The position numbers and the translations under genes are program-made. Below, piece after piece: positions 7,770 through 17,627 of a stretch of 64,000 nt of DNA. The stretch is from an uncultured Collinsella sp. (GTDB lineage Bacteria > Actinomycetota > Coriobacteriia > Coriobacteriales > Coriobacteriaceae): assembly GCA_958439425.1 (NCBI GenBank), contig CAUBVH010000005.1, positions 1 through 64,000 of the forward strand, given 5' to 3'. Within the stretch, counting starts at the first letter, position 1. Each line of letters starts with the position of its first letter. The notes under the pieces were generated by a model that did not search any database, was not told the DNA's origin, and saw nothing but the letters and a program-made list of their open reading frames with translations.

Positions 7770-9923
7770 TTACTGAACTTTGCTGGCGAACTCGAGGTAT
7801 TGTATGCGCTGCAGCTTGTCGATCGTCGAGGCGTAGGGGCTGTCTTCCGATTCCAAGTCGTAGCGCAGCCCGTCGGCACCGAGATAGCCGGCGACATTGA
7901 TGGTGGGCACATCTGACCTTGTCGCAAGCAGGGCCTTTTGGTAATTGGTGAGCGGGGCGCCGATCTTATTAAGGGTAATGGCTGCAATCTCGTTTGCCCC
8001 GACGGTGTCGTAGACGTTGAGCTCGGTATTGCCGGCGATCTCATAGTTAGCCCAGACGAGATATGTCGACTGATAGATACGGAAAGCGTGGCTTGCCGTA
8101 TCTTCCTGAGGGTACAGCTCGTCGTTGAGAGTCGTTGCGGCGCTCGGCTGATGGTCGCCAAAAAAGACAAGAACAACCGGTCTGCCGATGTTGCGGAGCT
8201 CGTTGATAAAGTACTCGAGGTCCCGGTCGGATGCGTTGATGCAGGTGAGATAGGTGTTGAGCGCGCTGTTGGCGCCTTCGCTGGCTCCCTCGACCCAATA
8301 GTTTGTCAGCTCTTCGGCGGGAACGGTGCCATAGTCGTAGCCGCCGTGATTTTGCATCGTGACGTCAAAGATGAACTGCGGCGCTTCGTCGGTTCTAAGC
8401 AGGTCGAGTATCTTGTCGTAGGTGGCGTAGTCGCATACGCCGGCATGGTAATAGGGCGCACCTTCGAAATCGCCGATTGAAAGAAAGTCTCCAAAGCCCA
8501 GCTGCTGATAGATTTTATCTCGATGGTAGTTGACGGGGTTTTGCGGGTGCATAGCGGTAGTGGTATACCCAAGCTCTTTAAGGTCCTTTGCCAGGCTGTT
8601 TACGCCATTCATCTGATACAGCTGATAGGGGATCTTGCCTAATCCGACAAAGGCCGTTGTCGCTCCGGTCAAAAATTCGAATTCGGAGTTCGCCGTTCCG
8701 CCACCGGTGACCGAAGCGAGCATGGTGCCGCGAACAAGTGTGTCGGGAAGCGAGTTGTAGAATGCGGGGCCGGAGTACCCGGCCGCCTGGAGCTGCTCAA
8801 AGCACGAAAGGTCGCTAAAACTCTCGTTCATGACGGCAACAATCGTCGGCTTGATTTCATTGAACTGGGCAACGGCCGCCGCGCGCTGTTCGCTCGAGCC
8901 ATATGTGCTGTCGTAGACGGCGGCGAGCTCCTGCTCGATGCTCTGCGCCTCATCGGGCGTATAGTCTTCGGGCTTCTCAATGGGCAACTCGTTGACCATT
9001 TCGGTGAACGAAGTGATAAAACCCTGAGACGCATACGTGGTGATGGGCTGCCAACGGTCAAATCCAAAATCCAGCGCCTGCTCCAAGTCGATGTTGGAAA
9101 AGCCTGAGAGCCCCACAACGGTCACTAGCAGAAAAGCACAGAGGTTAGCGGCGATAGCGGGGAAGACATGGGTGGGCGTACGGAGCTTTCGCGGTCGGAT
9201 GAGCGAAAGAAGCCCCAGGGAAATCTCCAGCAGGGCGAGAGAGGTTACGATTCCGGCGGTAAAGGTAAACTCGTATCCCTCGCTCACTTCCATTGCGGTG
9301 CCAAGGGCCAAGATATCGCTTGGCAGGATGGCTTCGCCTTTAAACGTTATGACGAAGTGCTCGGCAATGCCAAGGATGCAGCAGACGACGGGCACGAGAG
9401 CCATGACGCCTCCATGACGCTGTCCCAGCAAATAAAGGGAGAGCAGAACCGTCGCGAGCAGCCCGACGGAAAACCCGAATGAGTTGGCGGGAATGCGATA
9501 GAACGTTTCGTTGCAGGCAATTTCGAGTGAAACGAACGAGAGCGCTGAAACAGCGGCGATGACAAGGATGTCACAGCAAATACAGGCAACCGTTCCCGTC
9601 GCAAGGTCGGTTTGGTCGATAAGTCCCGAAACCAAGGGCTCGACAAGAAGCATGACGGCGACAGCACCGAGCGCCGAATAAGAAAGGATCCATAGGGAGC
9701 TGCCCTCATTTACGAGCAATTGATTCGTAATCCATGCAGCTACCACGCCGAGCGGGACGAGGAGCGTCGCGCACCAAAAGACGCGGGCAATGGGTGGCTT
9801 TTCGTTGCGTTTGATTGAAAAATACACGCGCACGACGACGGCGGCCACGATAAGGACGGCGATGAATATGGGCAGATTGGCCATGTCGCTCGAAGTGATT
9901 TCAAGGGGGATATCTTCGGTCAT
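7770..9923 (-). CDS. LTA-synthase-like membrane sulfatase (phosphoglycerol transferase family)
   Basis: This 717-residue protein has about eight hydrophobic segments in the first 290 residues and an extracellular alkaline-phosphatase/sulfatase domain after about 370. In that domain MNESFSD supplies the metal-binding Glu, GGGTANSEFEFLTG carries the likely nucleophilic Thr, and FFGDHQPS is the conserved GDH metal site. Related LtaS enzymes transfer glycerol phosphate from phosphatidylglycerol to lipoteichoic acid, so cell-envelope polymer synthesis is likely. The membrane part is larger than the five helices of S. aureus LtaS, so the acceptor may differ. I chose the ATG at 9923 (AGAGGAA upstream). 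It stands alone on the minus strand, divergent from uvrA. Confidence 0.82.
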   Translation of the reverse strand: MTEDIPLEITSSDMANLPIFIAVLIVAAVVVRVYFSIKRNEKPPIARVFWCATLLVPLGVVAAWITNQLLVNEGSSLWILSYSALGAVAVMLLVEPLVSGLIDQTDLATGTVACICCDILVIAAVSALSFVSLEIACNETFYRIPANSFGFSVGLLATVLLSLYLLGQRHGGVMALVPVVCCILGIAEHFVITFKGEAILPSDILALGTAMEVSEGYEFTFTAGIVTSLALLEISLGLLSLIRPRKLRTPTHVFPAIAANLCAFLLVTVVGLSGFSNIDLEQALDFGFDRWQPITTYASQGFITSFTEMVNELPIEKPEDYTPDEAQSIEQELAAVYDSTYGSSEQRAAAVAQFNEIKPTIVAVMNESFSDLSCFEQLQAAGYSGPAFYNSLPDTLVRGTMLASVTGGGTANSEFEFLTGATTAFVGLGKIPYQLYQMNGVNSLAKDLKELGYTTTAMHPQNPVNYHRDKIYQQLGFGDFLSIGDFEGAPYYHAGVCDYATYDKILDLLRTDEAPQFIFDVTMQNHGGYDYGTVPAEELTNYWVEGASEGANSALNTYLTCINASDRDLEYFINELRNIGRPVVLVFFGDHQPSAATTLNDELYPQEDTASHAFRIYQSTYLVWANYEIAGNTELNVYDTVGANEIAAITLNKIGAPLTNYQKALLATRSDVPTINVAGYLGADGLRYDLESEDSPYASTIDKLQRIQYLEFASKVQ

Positions 9924-10116
9924 GGACGTTCCTCTGGTACAGCAAATTAAGTTCAGTATTAGATTACTGTAACCTTTCCACGGCATTTCGAGAAACAAAG
10001 CACCCGATACGCAAAGCTAAAGGTCTGCGAATCTTGTATTACGAACATCTGTGCGCGTCGAGTGCGCTAAACTCATCGGCAGTATGATTCGATGCAATAG
10101 GAGGCAAGGAGCTTCC

Positions 10117-12996
10117 ATGTCTGATTCTTCTATCGTTATTCGCGGCGCCCGTGAGCACAACCTCCGTGATATCGATGTTTCCATTCCGCGTGACCAACTC
10201 GTGGTCATTACCGGTCTTTCTGGCTCGGGCAAGAGTTCGCTGGCATTTGACACTATCTATGCCGAGGGCCAGCGTCGATACGTCGAGAGTCTTTCGAGCT
10301 ATGCGCGCCAGTTCTTGGGACAGATGGACAAACCCGACTTGGATTCAATCGACGGCCTTTCGCCGGCGGTGTCGATCGACCAAAAGACGACGTCTAAAAA
10401 CCCTCGCTCGACGGTTGGCACCGTAACCGAGATTTATGACTATCTGCGCCTGCTGTTCGCCCGTGTGGGCACCCCGCACTGTCCCGAATGCGGCCGTGTC
10501 ATTGAGCGCCAGACGACCGACCAGGTTGCCGACAAGGTCTTGGCGGCGGGGGAGGGCCGCCGCGCGTTTGTGCTGGCACCGGTAGTGCGCGGGCGAAAAG
10601 GCGAGTACGCCAAGCTGTTTGAGGACCTTCGCGCCGAGGGCTTTAGCCGCGTGCGTGTCGACGGCGAGGTTCGCTCGCTTGATGACCCTATCGATTTGGA
10701 TAAGAAATTCAAGCACGATATCGAGGTCGTGGTCGACCGCATCGTGATCCGTGAGAACTCGCTGGGCCGTATTGCCGAGTCCGTTGAACAGGCGACTGCG
10801 CTGGCGCACGGCAATGTGAACGTATACTTGCTGCCCGACCGCGACGCTCCCGAGGGGACCGAAGGCGAGTTGCTGGAGTATTCGCTGGCGTTAGCGTGCC
10901 CGGAGCATGGACACTCCATCGATGACCTGCAGCCGCGTGATTTCTCGTTCAACGCGCCCTATGGCGCGTGCCCAGAGTGCGATGGCCTGGGCTTTAAGAA
11001 GACGGTCGATGCCGAGGCCCTAATCGAAGACCCCTCGAAGTCGATCGCCGACGGGGTCTTTGGCAGCCTGTTTGGCAACTCTAACTACTATCCGCAGATT
11101 TTCGCTGCGGTCTGCAAACACTTTAAGGTGAGCGTCGATACGCCGTGGGAGGATCTGCCTCCGCGGGTGCGTCGCGCGTTTTTAGACGGCATGGGCGACC
11201 AGAAGATTTCGGTCGACTATCAAAAGCTCGATGGGCGCCGCAGCCAGTGGGACACCAAGTTCTCGGGCGTGCGCAATATCCTGTACGAGCGCTATACCGA
11301 GACGACGAATGAGAACACCAAGGCGCGCTTGGAGAAGTACATCCGCGAGGAGCCGTGCTCGAGCTGCCACGGCGCTCGTTTGCGCCCCGAGATGCTCGCT
11401 GTTACCGTAGGCGGTAAGTCCATTTACGAGGTCTGTTGCCTATCGTGCCGCGAGTCGCTCGAGTTTTTTGAGGGCTTGGAACTCACCGAGCGCCAACAGT
11501 TTATCGGCGGGCGCATCGTCAAGGAAATCCTGGAGCGCTTGCGTTTTCTGGTCGATGTCGGACTCGACTATCTGACCCTCGATCGTGCCTCGGCGACGCT
11601 TTCCGGAGGCGAGGCCCAGCGCATTCGCCTGGCAACACAGATCGGCGCCGGCCTCATGGGTGTCCTGTACATTTTGGACGAGCCATCGATTGGCCTCCAT
11701 CAGCGCGATAACGAGCGCCTGATCAAGACGCTTGAGCGCCTACGCGATATCGGCAATACCGTCATCGTCGTCGAGCATGATGAGGATACGATTCGTGCTG
11801 CCGACTATGTGATCGACATGGGCCCCGGCGCGGGCGTGAACGGCGGACACGTGGTCGCCGCGGGAACGCCTGCCGATATCATGGCGTGCCCCGATTCGAT
11901 GACGGGTGCCTACCTGACCGGCAAGCGAATGATTCGGGTTCCCGATGAACGCCGCAAGCCCGGTCGCGGCTGCCTTAAGATTACGGGCGCCCGCGCCAAC
12001 AACCTCAAAAACGTTACCGCCAAGATCGAGTTTGGTACGCTTACGGTCGTTACCGGCGTGTCGGGATCGGGTAAGAGCTCCCTGGTTACCGACACCATCG
12101 CACCTGCCCTTACGAATGCCATTCACCGTTCGACGCGCCCTGTGGGTCCGTATAAGAAAATCGAGGGCATCGAGTGTATCGATAAGGTTATCGATATCGA
12201 CCAGTCGCCGATTGGTCGCACGCCGCGTTCCAACCCTGCTACGTACATTGGCCTGTGGGATGATCTTCGCGCGCTGTTTGCGAGTACGCCGGAGTCGAAG
12301 GCGCGTGGCTACTCGCCGGGACGTTTCTCCTTTAACGTGAGCGGCGGTCGCTGCGAAGCATGCAAGGGCGACGGACAAATTAAGATCGAGATGCACTTCC
12401 TTCCCGATATCTATGTCCCCTGTGAGGTCTGCGGCGGCAAACGCTATAACCGCGAGACGCTTGAGGTCACCTACCGTGGTAAGACCATCTCGGACGTGCT
12501 CGACATGAGCGTCACCGAGGCACTGGCCTTCTTTGGGAATATCCCGCAGATTAAGCGCAAGCTCCAGACGCTGTACGATGTAGGCTTGGGCTACGTGAGC
12601 CTGGGCCAGCCCGCCACGACGCTCTCGGGCGGCGAGGCGCAGCGTGTGAAGCTCGCCAAGGAGCTTCATCGACGCCAGACGGGCAAGACGTTCTATATTT
12701 TGGATGAGCCGACGACCGGCCTTCATTTTGAGGACGTCCGCCAGCTGCTCGATGTGCTGCAGCGCTTGGTCGATGCGGGCAACACGGTGCTGGTGATTGA
12801 ACACAACCTTGATGTCATCAAGGTTGCCGACCGCCTGATCGATATGGGCCCCGAGGGCGGTAACGGCGGCGGAACCGTCGTGGTTTCGGGCACACCGGAG
12901 CAGGTCGCGGACTGTCCGCAAAGTTATACGGGCAAGTTTTTGGCGCCGTTGCTCAGGCGTGACCGGGAGCGTCAGGCTCAACTTGATGCTCAATAA
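10117..12996 (+). CDS. uvrA: UvrABC system protein A
   Basis: UvrA is the dimeric ATPase that finds DNA lesions and loads UvrB. Two ABC modules are visible: the first Walker A is GLSGSGKSS near residue 30, the second GVSGSGKSS, each paired with an LSGGEAQR signature. Zinc sites lie in CPECGR and CPEHGH...CPEC in the first half, and CEAC...CEVC in the second half. The protein is 959 residues, slightly above the usual 940. The ATG at 10117 is preceded by AGGAGGCAAGGAG; an upstream in-frame start would lack a comparable site. A hairpin without a T-run follows at 13017-13047. Confidence 0.97.
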   Translation: MSDSSIVIRGAREHNLRDIDVSIPRDQLVVITGLSGSGKSSLAFDTIYAEGQRRYVESLSSYARQFLGQMDKPDLDSIDGLSPAVSIDQKTTSKNPRSTVGTVTEIYDYLRLLFARVGTPHCPECGRVIERQTTDQVADKVLAAGEGRRAFVLAPVVRGRKGEYAKLFEDLRAEGFSRVRVDGEVRSLDDPIDLDKKFKHDIEVVVDRIVIRENSLGRIAESVEQATALAHGNVNVYLLPDRDAPEGTEGELLEYSLALACPEHGHSIDDLQPRDFSFNAPYGACPECDGLGFKKTVDAEALIEDPSKSIADGVFGSLFGNSNYYPQIFAAVCKHFKVSVDTPWEDLPPRVRRAFLDGMGDQKISVDYQKLDGRRSQWDTKFSGVRNILYERYTETTNENTKARLEKYIREEPCSSCHGARLRPEMLAVTVGGKSIYEVCCLSCRESLEFFEGLELTERQQFIGGRIVKEILERLRFLVDVGLDYLTLDRASATLSGGEAQRIRLATQIGAGLMGVLYILDEPSIGLHQRDNERLIKTLERLRDIGNTVIVVEHDEDTIRAADYVIDMGPGAGVNGGHVVAAGTPADIMACPDSMTGAYLTGKRMIRVPDERRKPGRGCLKITGARANNLKNVTAKIEFGTLTVVTGVSGSGKSSLVTDTIAPALTNAIHRSTRPVGPYKKIEGIECIDKVIDIDQSPIGRTPRSNPATYIGLWDDLRALFASTPESKARGYSPGRFSFNVSGGRCEACKGDGQIKIEMHFLPDIYVPCEVCGGKRYNRETLEVTYRGKTISDVLDMSVTEALAFFGNIPQIKRKLQTLYDVGLGYVSLGQPATTLSGGEAQRVKLAKELHRRQTGKTFYILDEPTTGLHFEDVRQLLDVLQRLVDAGNTVLVIEHNLDVIKVADRLIDMGPEGGNGGGTVVVSGTPEQVADCPQSYTGKFLAPLLRRDRERQAQLDAQ

Positions 12997-13016
12997 ATAG
13001 GCGATTCAGTTTATGG

Positions 13017-13047
13017 GCGCCATCGACTCCTTGTGATTCGATGGCGC
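13017..13047 (+). terminator. hairpin downstream of uvrA
   Basis: GCGCCATCGA and TCGATGGCGC form a perfect 10-bp stem with an 11-base loop. There is no T-run, so it may be a 3'-end stabiliser or weak terminator rather than a full one. Confidence 0.5.
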
Positions 13048-13128
13048 TTGCTGTGTCGAAGTGACGTATGCAGCCGAATTGGACATATACTTAATCCTTG
13101 CGTCCGAATGCGAGGGAAAGGATATGCC

Positions 13129-13629
13129 ATGGCAAAGGCTGTAAAGACGCCAAAAACCAATGCGATGCGCGAGCTGGAAAGCGCCGGCATTTCCTATGTT
13201 CTACATACGTACGAAGACGATGGTGATGAGTCGGCGGGCCTGGGGGTCGCGATTTCGGAGCAGCTTGGCGAGGAGCCCGGACAAGGATTTAAGACCTTGG
13301 TCTGCGTGACGCCGTCCAACGACCATGTCGTGTGCTGCATCCCTGTTGCCGACGAGCTCGATCTAAAGTCCGCCGCGCGTGCCGCGGGGGAGAAGTCCTT
13401 GGCCATGATGCATGTGAAGGATTTGCTTGCGGCGACTGGCTACGTTCGCGGCGGCTGCAGTCCGGTCGGTATGAAAAAACGCTACCGGACGCTCATTGAT
13501 GAGACATGTGTCCTTTGGGATACCATTTTTATTTCGGGAGGCAAGCGTGGTTATCAGCTTGAGCTTGCACCTGATGATTTAATTGCATTTTGCGGGGCGA
13601 CGGTCGCCCCGATTACGAGAGAGGACTGA
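13129..13629 (+). CDS. ybaK: YbaK/EbsC-family aminoacyl-tRNA deacylase
   Basis: The 166-residue protein belongs to the YbaK family, trans-editing enzymes that hydrolyse mischarged Cys-tRNA(Pro) or Cys-tRNA. Recognisable parts are the central FKTLVCVTP strand, the Ala-rich LKSAARAAGEKSLAMM helix and GYVRGGCSPVGMKK, the family loop around the active site. The ATG at 13129 follows GAGGGAAAGG. murJ begins 3 bases after its stop, so the pair is probably co-transcribed, though no functional link is obvious. Substrate preference within the family cannot be read from sequence. Confidence 0.85.
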   Translation: MAKAVKTPKTNAMRELESAGISYVLHTYEDDGDESAGLGVAISEQLGEEPGQGFKTLVCVTPSNDHVVCCIPVADELDLKSAARAAGEKSLAMMHVKDLLAATGYVRGGCSPVGMKKRYRTLIDETCVLWDTIFISGGKRGYQLELAPDDLIAFCGATVAPITRED

Positions 13630-13632
13630 GCG

Positions 13633-15315
13633 ATGCCGCAGGAAGAATTGAAGTGCGGAGCTCATTTTGCAAAAGAATCTGCGCCTCAGACACCCTCATC
13701 CGAAGCTTCTTCGTCGCGAGACGACACTGACGACATGGGCTCGTCGGACTACTCCACGGTTGGTCGTTCTGCTGGCCTCATGACCGTGCTGACCATCGTG
13801 TCGCGCGTCACCGGGTTTATCCGCACGTGGGCCATGGCGGCCGCCATCGGCATGTCGCTGCTCTCGTCCTCCTATCAGGTTGCCAACAACCTGCCCAACA
13901 TGCTCTACGAGCTCGTGATGGGCGGCATGCTCGTTACCGCGTTTTTGCCGGTGTATATGGGTGTGAGGCGCGAGCAGGGCCGCGAGGCATCGAACGAGTA
14001 TGTCGGCAACCTGCTCGGTATTCTGCTTCTGCTGCTGGGCGGCATCTCGCTGCTGGGCACTGTGTTTGCTCCCGGCTTTATTTGGACGCAGTCGTTCCTT
14101 TCGGGCGATGGCGGCAGCATGGATACCGCTGCGTTCATGTTCCGCTTCTTTGCTATCCAAATTCTGTTTTATGGCTTGGGCTCGGTGTTCTCGGGCGTTC
14201 TCAACGCACACCGCGACTACTTCTGGTCGACGTTTGCCCCGGTTCTCAACAATGTCATCGTCATCGCCAGCTTTATGGGCTTTGCTCCCGTGTCTGCACA
14301 ATTTGGCGAGCAGGCCGGTATTATCTTGATCGCAGCTGGCACGACCCTCGGCGTCTTTGTCCAGATGGCCTGCCAGATTCCCGCGCTTGGCAAGCATGGC
14401 GTGCATCCTCATATCCATATCGACTTTAAGGACCCCGCGCTGCGACAGACGATTGCGCTTGGTATCCCGACGCTGCTCGCCACGATATGCATGTTTGTCT
14501 CGACCTCCATTACCAATGCCGCCGCGCTGGTGGTGCAGCCCGAGACCGGCCCTTCCGTCATCGCATATGCGCGCCTGTGGTACACGCTGCCCTATGCGCT
14601 GATCGCCGCCTCGCTTTCGACGGCACTCTATACCGAACTCTCTCACGACGCACAGGAGAAGGATTACGACAGCGTTCGCACGGGCATTTCGCGCGGTGTC
14701 GCTCAGATGCTCTTCTTCCTGATTCCGTTTGCACTGTATCTGATCGTCTTCGCCCGTCCGCTCAACATGATCTACTGCGCCGGCAAGTTCGATGAATCCG
14801 GCGTGGCGCTGGTGTCGGAGTTCCTTATCTATCTGGCACTTTCCTTGCCGCTCTACGGCGTGGTCGTGCTGATGCAGAAGAGCTTCTCGGCCCTGCTCGA
14901 TATGAAACCTTATAGCCGCTATTGCCTGTACTCCGCTATCGGTCAGGCCGGTTCGGTGCTGCTGTTTGGCGTGGTGCTGGGCTACGGTATGCCGGCAATT
15001 GCGCTTTCGTACGTCGTTGACTACGTTGTCTTGGTCGGATGCTCACTGTGGTGGCTGCGCCGTCGCCTGCATGGCCTTCAGGTCAAGTCTATCCTGCACG
15101 GCGGTTTCTTCGGCCTATTGTTCGGTGTCTTGGGTGCTGCCGCGGGCGCCGGCGTCATGTGGGCACTCGAGCACTTTGTCGGAGTGCTTGGCAGCTCGAT
15201 CCTAATTACCCTGGGCTACGTTTGTGTTGCAGGCGTCGTCTCGCTCGCTGTAACTTTTGGCCTTGCCTTCGTCTTTAAGATGCCCGAGGTCTCGGCGCTG
15301 CTTCGTCGCAAGTAG
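13633..15315 (+). CDS. murJ: lipid II flippase MurJ (MviN family)
   Basis: MurJ flips lipid-linked peptidoglycan precursor across the membrane. The 560-residue protein opens with a hydrophilic Ser/Asp-rich tail of about 45 residues and continues with the expected run of about 14 hydrophobic helices. The first carries the conserved TIVSRVTGFIRTWAMAAAIG, followed by NNLPNMLYELVMGGMLVTAFLPVY, both hallmarks of MviN/MurJ. The ATG at 13633 is preceded by GAGAGAGGA. It follows ybaK by 3 bases, and uvrC starts directly after its stop, so the three genes form one unit. Confidence 0.92.
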   Translation: MPQEELKCGAHFAKESAPQTPSSEASSSRDDTDDMGSSDYSTVGRSAGLMTVLTIVSRVTGFIRTWAMAAAIGMSLLSSSYQVANNLPNMLYELVMGGMLVTAFLPVYMGVRREQGREASNEYVGNLLGILLLLLGGISLLGTVFAPGFIWTQSFLSGDGGSMDTAAFMFRFFAIQILFYGLGSVFSGVLNAHRDYFWSTFAPVLNNVIVIASFMGFAPVSAQFGEQAGIILIAAGTTLGVFVQMACQIPALGKHGVHPHIHIDFKDPALRQTIALGIPTLLATICMFVSTSITNAAALVVQPETGPSVIAYARLWYTLPYALIAASLSTALYTELSHDAQEKDYDSVRTGISRGVAQMLFFLIPFALYLIVFARPLNMIYCAGKFDESGVALVSEFLIYLALSLPLYGVVVLMQKSFSALLDMKPYSRYCLYSAIGQAGSVLLFGVVLGYGMPAIALSYVVDYVVLVGCSLWWLRRRLHGLQVKSILHGGFFGLLFGVLGAAAGAGVMWALEHFVGVLGSSILITLGYVCVAGVVSLAVTFGLAFVFKMPEVSALLRRK

Positions 15316-17262
15316 GTGCGCGTGGCAGGTCACGAAAACATTCCAACACTTGCCGAACAGGTTTCGCGCGTTCCCACGCAACCCGGCTGCTACCTTTGGA
15401 AAGATGCCAAGGGCGATGTCATCTATGTGGGCAAGGCAAAAAACTTGCGTGCCCGTATGCGTCAATACGTGACGCTGCAGGACGAGCGCCAAAAGATCCC
15501 GCTCATGATGCAGCTGGTGGCGAGCTTTGACTATATCGTGGTGGAGACCGAGCACGAGGCATTGGTGCTCGAGCGCAATCTGATTGGCCAGTACCATCCG
15601 TATTTTAACGTCGATCTCAAAGACGATAAAAGCTATCCCTTTATCGCCATCACCAAGGGCGATTTGTTTCCGGCAATCAAATACACGCGAGAGCGTCATA
15701 AACCGGGAACGCGCTATTTTGGCCCCTATACCGATAGCCGCGCGGCGCGTGAGACCATCGATACGCTACGCAAGGTTATTCCTATTTGCTCGGCATCCTG
15801 TGCGGAATGGCGCCGCTGCCGCCGCATCGTCGAATCTCATAAGGGCGAAGAAGACATCGTCAATATGATTTGCGCGCAAAACGGGCGTCCCTGCTTTGAC
15901 TACCATGTCGGGCGCGGGCCGGGCGCATGCGTCGGCGCGATTTCCCCTGCCGACTATGCCAAGAACGTCAAGCGTGTCGAACGTTTCTTGTCGGGTCATC
16001 GCAAGGATGTCGTCGACGAGCTTACGTCCGAGATGACGGAGGCAGCCGAGACACTCGATTTTGAGCGTGCGGCGCGCGTCAAGCGTCGCCTGGAAGTCAT
16101 TAGGGGTCTGGACGATCGCCAACAGGTCGTTTTTCCATCAAGCGTCGATATCGACGTCATCGGCTTCTATCGCGAAGAGACTATCTCTGCCGCCTGTGTC
16201 TTTGTCGTTCGTGAGGGCCGAACGGTTCGAACTTGTGAGTTCATCCTCGATAAAGGCCTGGACGTCGACGAGGAAGAGCTTCAATCGGGCTTTCTTAAGC
16301 GCTATTACGACGAGACGGCTGATATTCCAGCCGAGATCAATCTCTCTGTCGAGCTTGAGGATGCCGAGGCGTTGGGGGAGTGGCTTGCGGGCAAGCGCGA
16401 GCGCTCTTGCCATCTCCATAGGCCGCAGCGCGGCGAAAAGCACCGCCTGCTCGATATGGCTTCCAAAAATGCGCGTCATGCCCTCATGCGCTACATGATG
16501 CGCACGGGGTATGCTGACGATCGCACCAATCAGGCGCTTCTGGAGCTCGAAAGTGCTCTGGCGCTGCCTGCGCCGCCGTTGCGCATCGAGTGCTTCGATA
16601 TCTCGACGTTGCACGGCACCTTTACCGTCGCTTCGATGGTGGTATTTACCAACGGCCGTGCCGACAAGGGCCAGTATCGTCGCTTTAAAATTCAGGCCGA
16701 ATTGGACGAGGCGAACGACTTCGTGTCGATGTCCGAGGTTCTGGGGCGTCGTTATGCTCCCGAACGCATGGCGGACGAGCGCTTTGGCTCGCGCCCCGAT
16801 TTGCTCGTTGTTGATGGCGGCAAGCCGCAATTGACCGCTGCAATTAAGCAACTTGAGGCACTCGGCCTCGATATACCAGTTTGTGGCTTGGCAAAGGCCG
16901 ATGAGGAGGTTTTCGTGCCGTGGGACGAGACTCCCGTCGTGCTGCCGACCGGCTCCGCTTCGCTTTATCTGATCAAGCAGGTTCGCGATGAATCCCACCG
17001 ATTTGCGATTACGTTCCACCGCGAGTTGCGCGATAAGGCTATGACGGTTTCGGTGCTTGACGACGTTCCAGGCGTGGGGCCCACCAGAAAACGTGCAATT
17101 ATGCGCCATTTTGGCTCGATGAAGCGTTTGCGCGCGGCCAGCGAGCAGGAGATTGCAGAAGTTCGAGGCGTTCCGGCCGATGTCGCCAAAGCGGTCCACG
17201 AGGCACTTGTTGCATGGAATGCCGAGCGCGCCCAGGCATCGGCCAACCGTTCCGAATGCTAA
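15316..17262 (+). CDS. uvrC: UvrABC system protein C
   Basis: UvrC makes both incisions flanking the lesion. The 648-residue protein has an N-terminal GIY-YIG nuclease (GCYLW...VIYVGKAKNLRARMRQY, residues about 22-55), Cys residues after it (CSASC...CRRIVE...CFDYHVGRGPGACVG), a UVR motif near 235 (LDFERAARVKRRLE), the RNase H-like nuclease domain (IECFDIS with its Asp, and LLVVDGGKPQ) and tandem helix-hairpin-helix motifs at the C-terminus (LDDVPGVGPTRKRAIMRHFGS). The start is a GTG at 15316, directly after the murJ stop; a second GTG at 15322 is equally possible. Confidence 0.95.
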   Translation: MRVAGHENIPTLAEQVSRVPTQPGCYLWKDAKGDVIYVGKAKNLRARMRQYVTLQDERQKIPLMMQLVASFDYIVVETEHEALVLERNLIGQYHPYFNVDLKDDKSYPFIAITKGDLFPAIKYTRERHKPGTRYFGPYTDSRAARETIDTLRKVIPICSASCAEWRRCRRIVESHKGEEDIVNMICAQNGRPCFDYHVGRGPGACVGAISPADYAKNVKRVERFLSGHRKDVVDELTSEMTEAAETLDFERAARVKRRLEVIRGLDDRQQVVFPSSVDIDVIGFYREETISAACVFVVREGRTVRTCEFILDKGLDVDEEELQSGFLKRYYDETADIPAEINLSVELEDAEALGEWLAGKRERSCHLHRPQRGEKHRLLDMASKNARHALMRYMMRTGYADDRTNQALLELESALALPAPPLRIECFDISTLHGTFTVASMVVFTNGRADKGQYRRFKIQAELDEANDFVSMSEVLGRRYAPERMADERFGSRPDLLVVDGGKPQLTAAIKQLEALGLDIPVCGLAKADEEVFVPWDETPVVLPTGSASLYLIKQVRDESHRFAITFHRELRDKAMTVSVLDDVPGVGPTRKRAIMRHFGSMKRLRAASEQEIAEVRGVPADVAKAVHEALVAWNAERAQASANRSEC

Positions 17263-17627
17263 ACGCGCTTCTAAACAACTGATATACATGATTGGCCGAT
17301 TTTCAATCATTTGTTTCGCGGCGATTACCTGCCGATTTTGGGTTTTATTAACGCTAAAACGTTTGACTAACCATGGTGAACAACACTGCTATCCTGCGGG
17401 TTGACGAAGACTGATATCTCACCTCGTCGATACATACTGTCTGTCGAATCATTTGTCAATGAATTCGGTGAACGGTAGTAAATACCGTTCAAGCGGATGT
17501 ATGTATCGGTCGCCGAGTGCGGCACCTCAGTTGGGTTTGTCGGTAGGTAAGGTATATATCGTCCGCAAGTTGCGCGGGGGCAGGTCTAGGTGCTCCCGGG
17601 TAAGATTCTCTATTGATAGGAGAAGAC
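17263..17627 (+). promoter_or_regulatory. leader region of the transporter/nan block
   Basis: This gene-free stretch of 365 bases holds an AT-rich promoter-like part with GTTTTA...TAAAAC (17342-17360) and AAAACGTTT just before TTGACT (17363-17368), with a weak -10 TGCTAT at 17387-17392. A structured part follows: CGATACATAC (17428-17437) pairs perfectly with GTATGTATCG (17499-17508), and inside it TGAACGGTA (17469-17477) pairs with TACCGTTCA (17483-17491). It could be an operator array or a folded 5' UTR. I see no known riboswitch. Confidence 0.5.
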
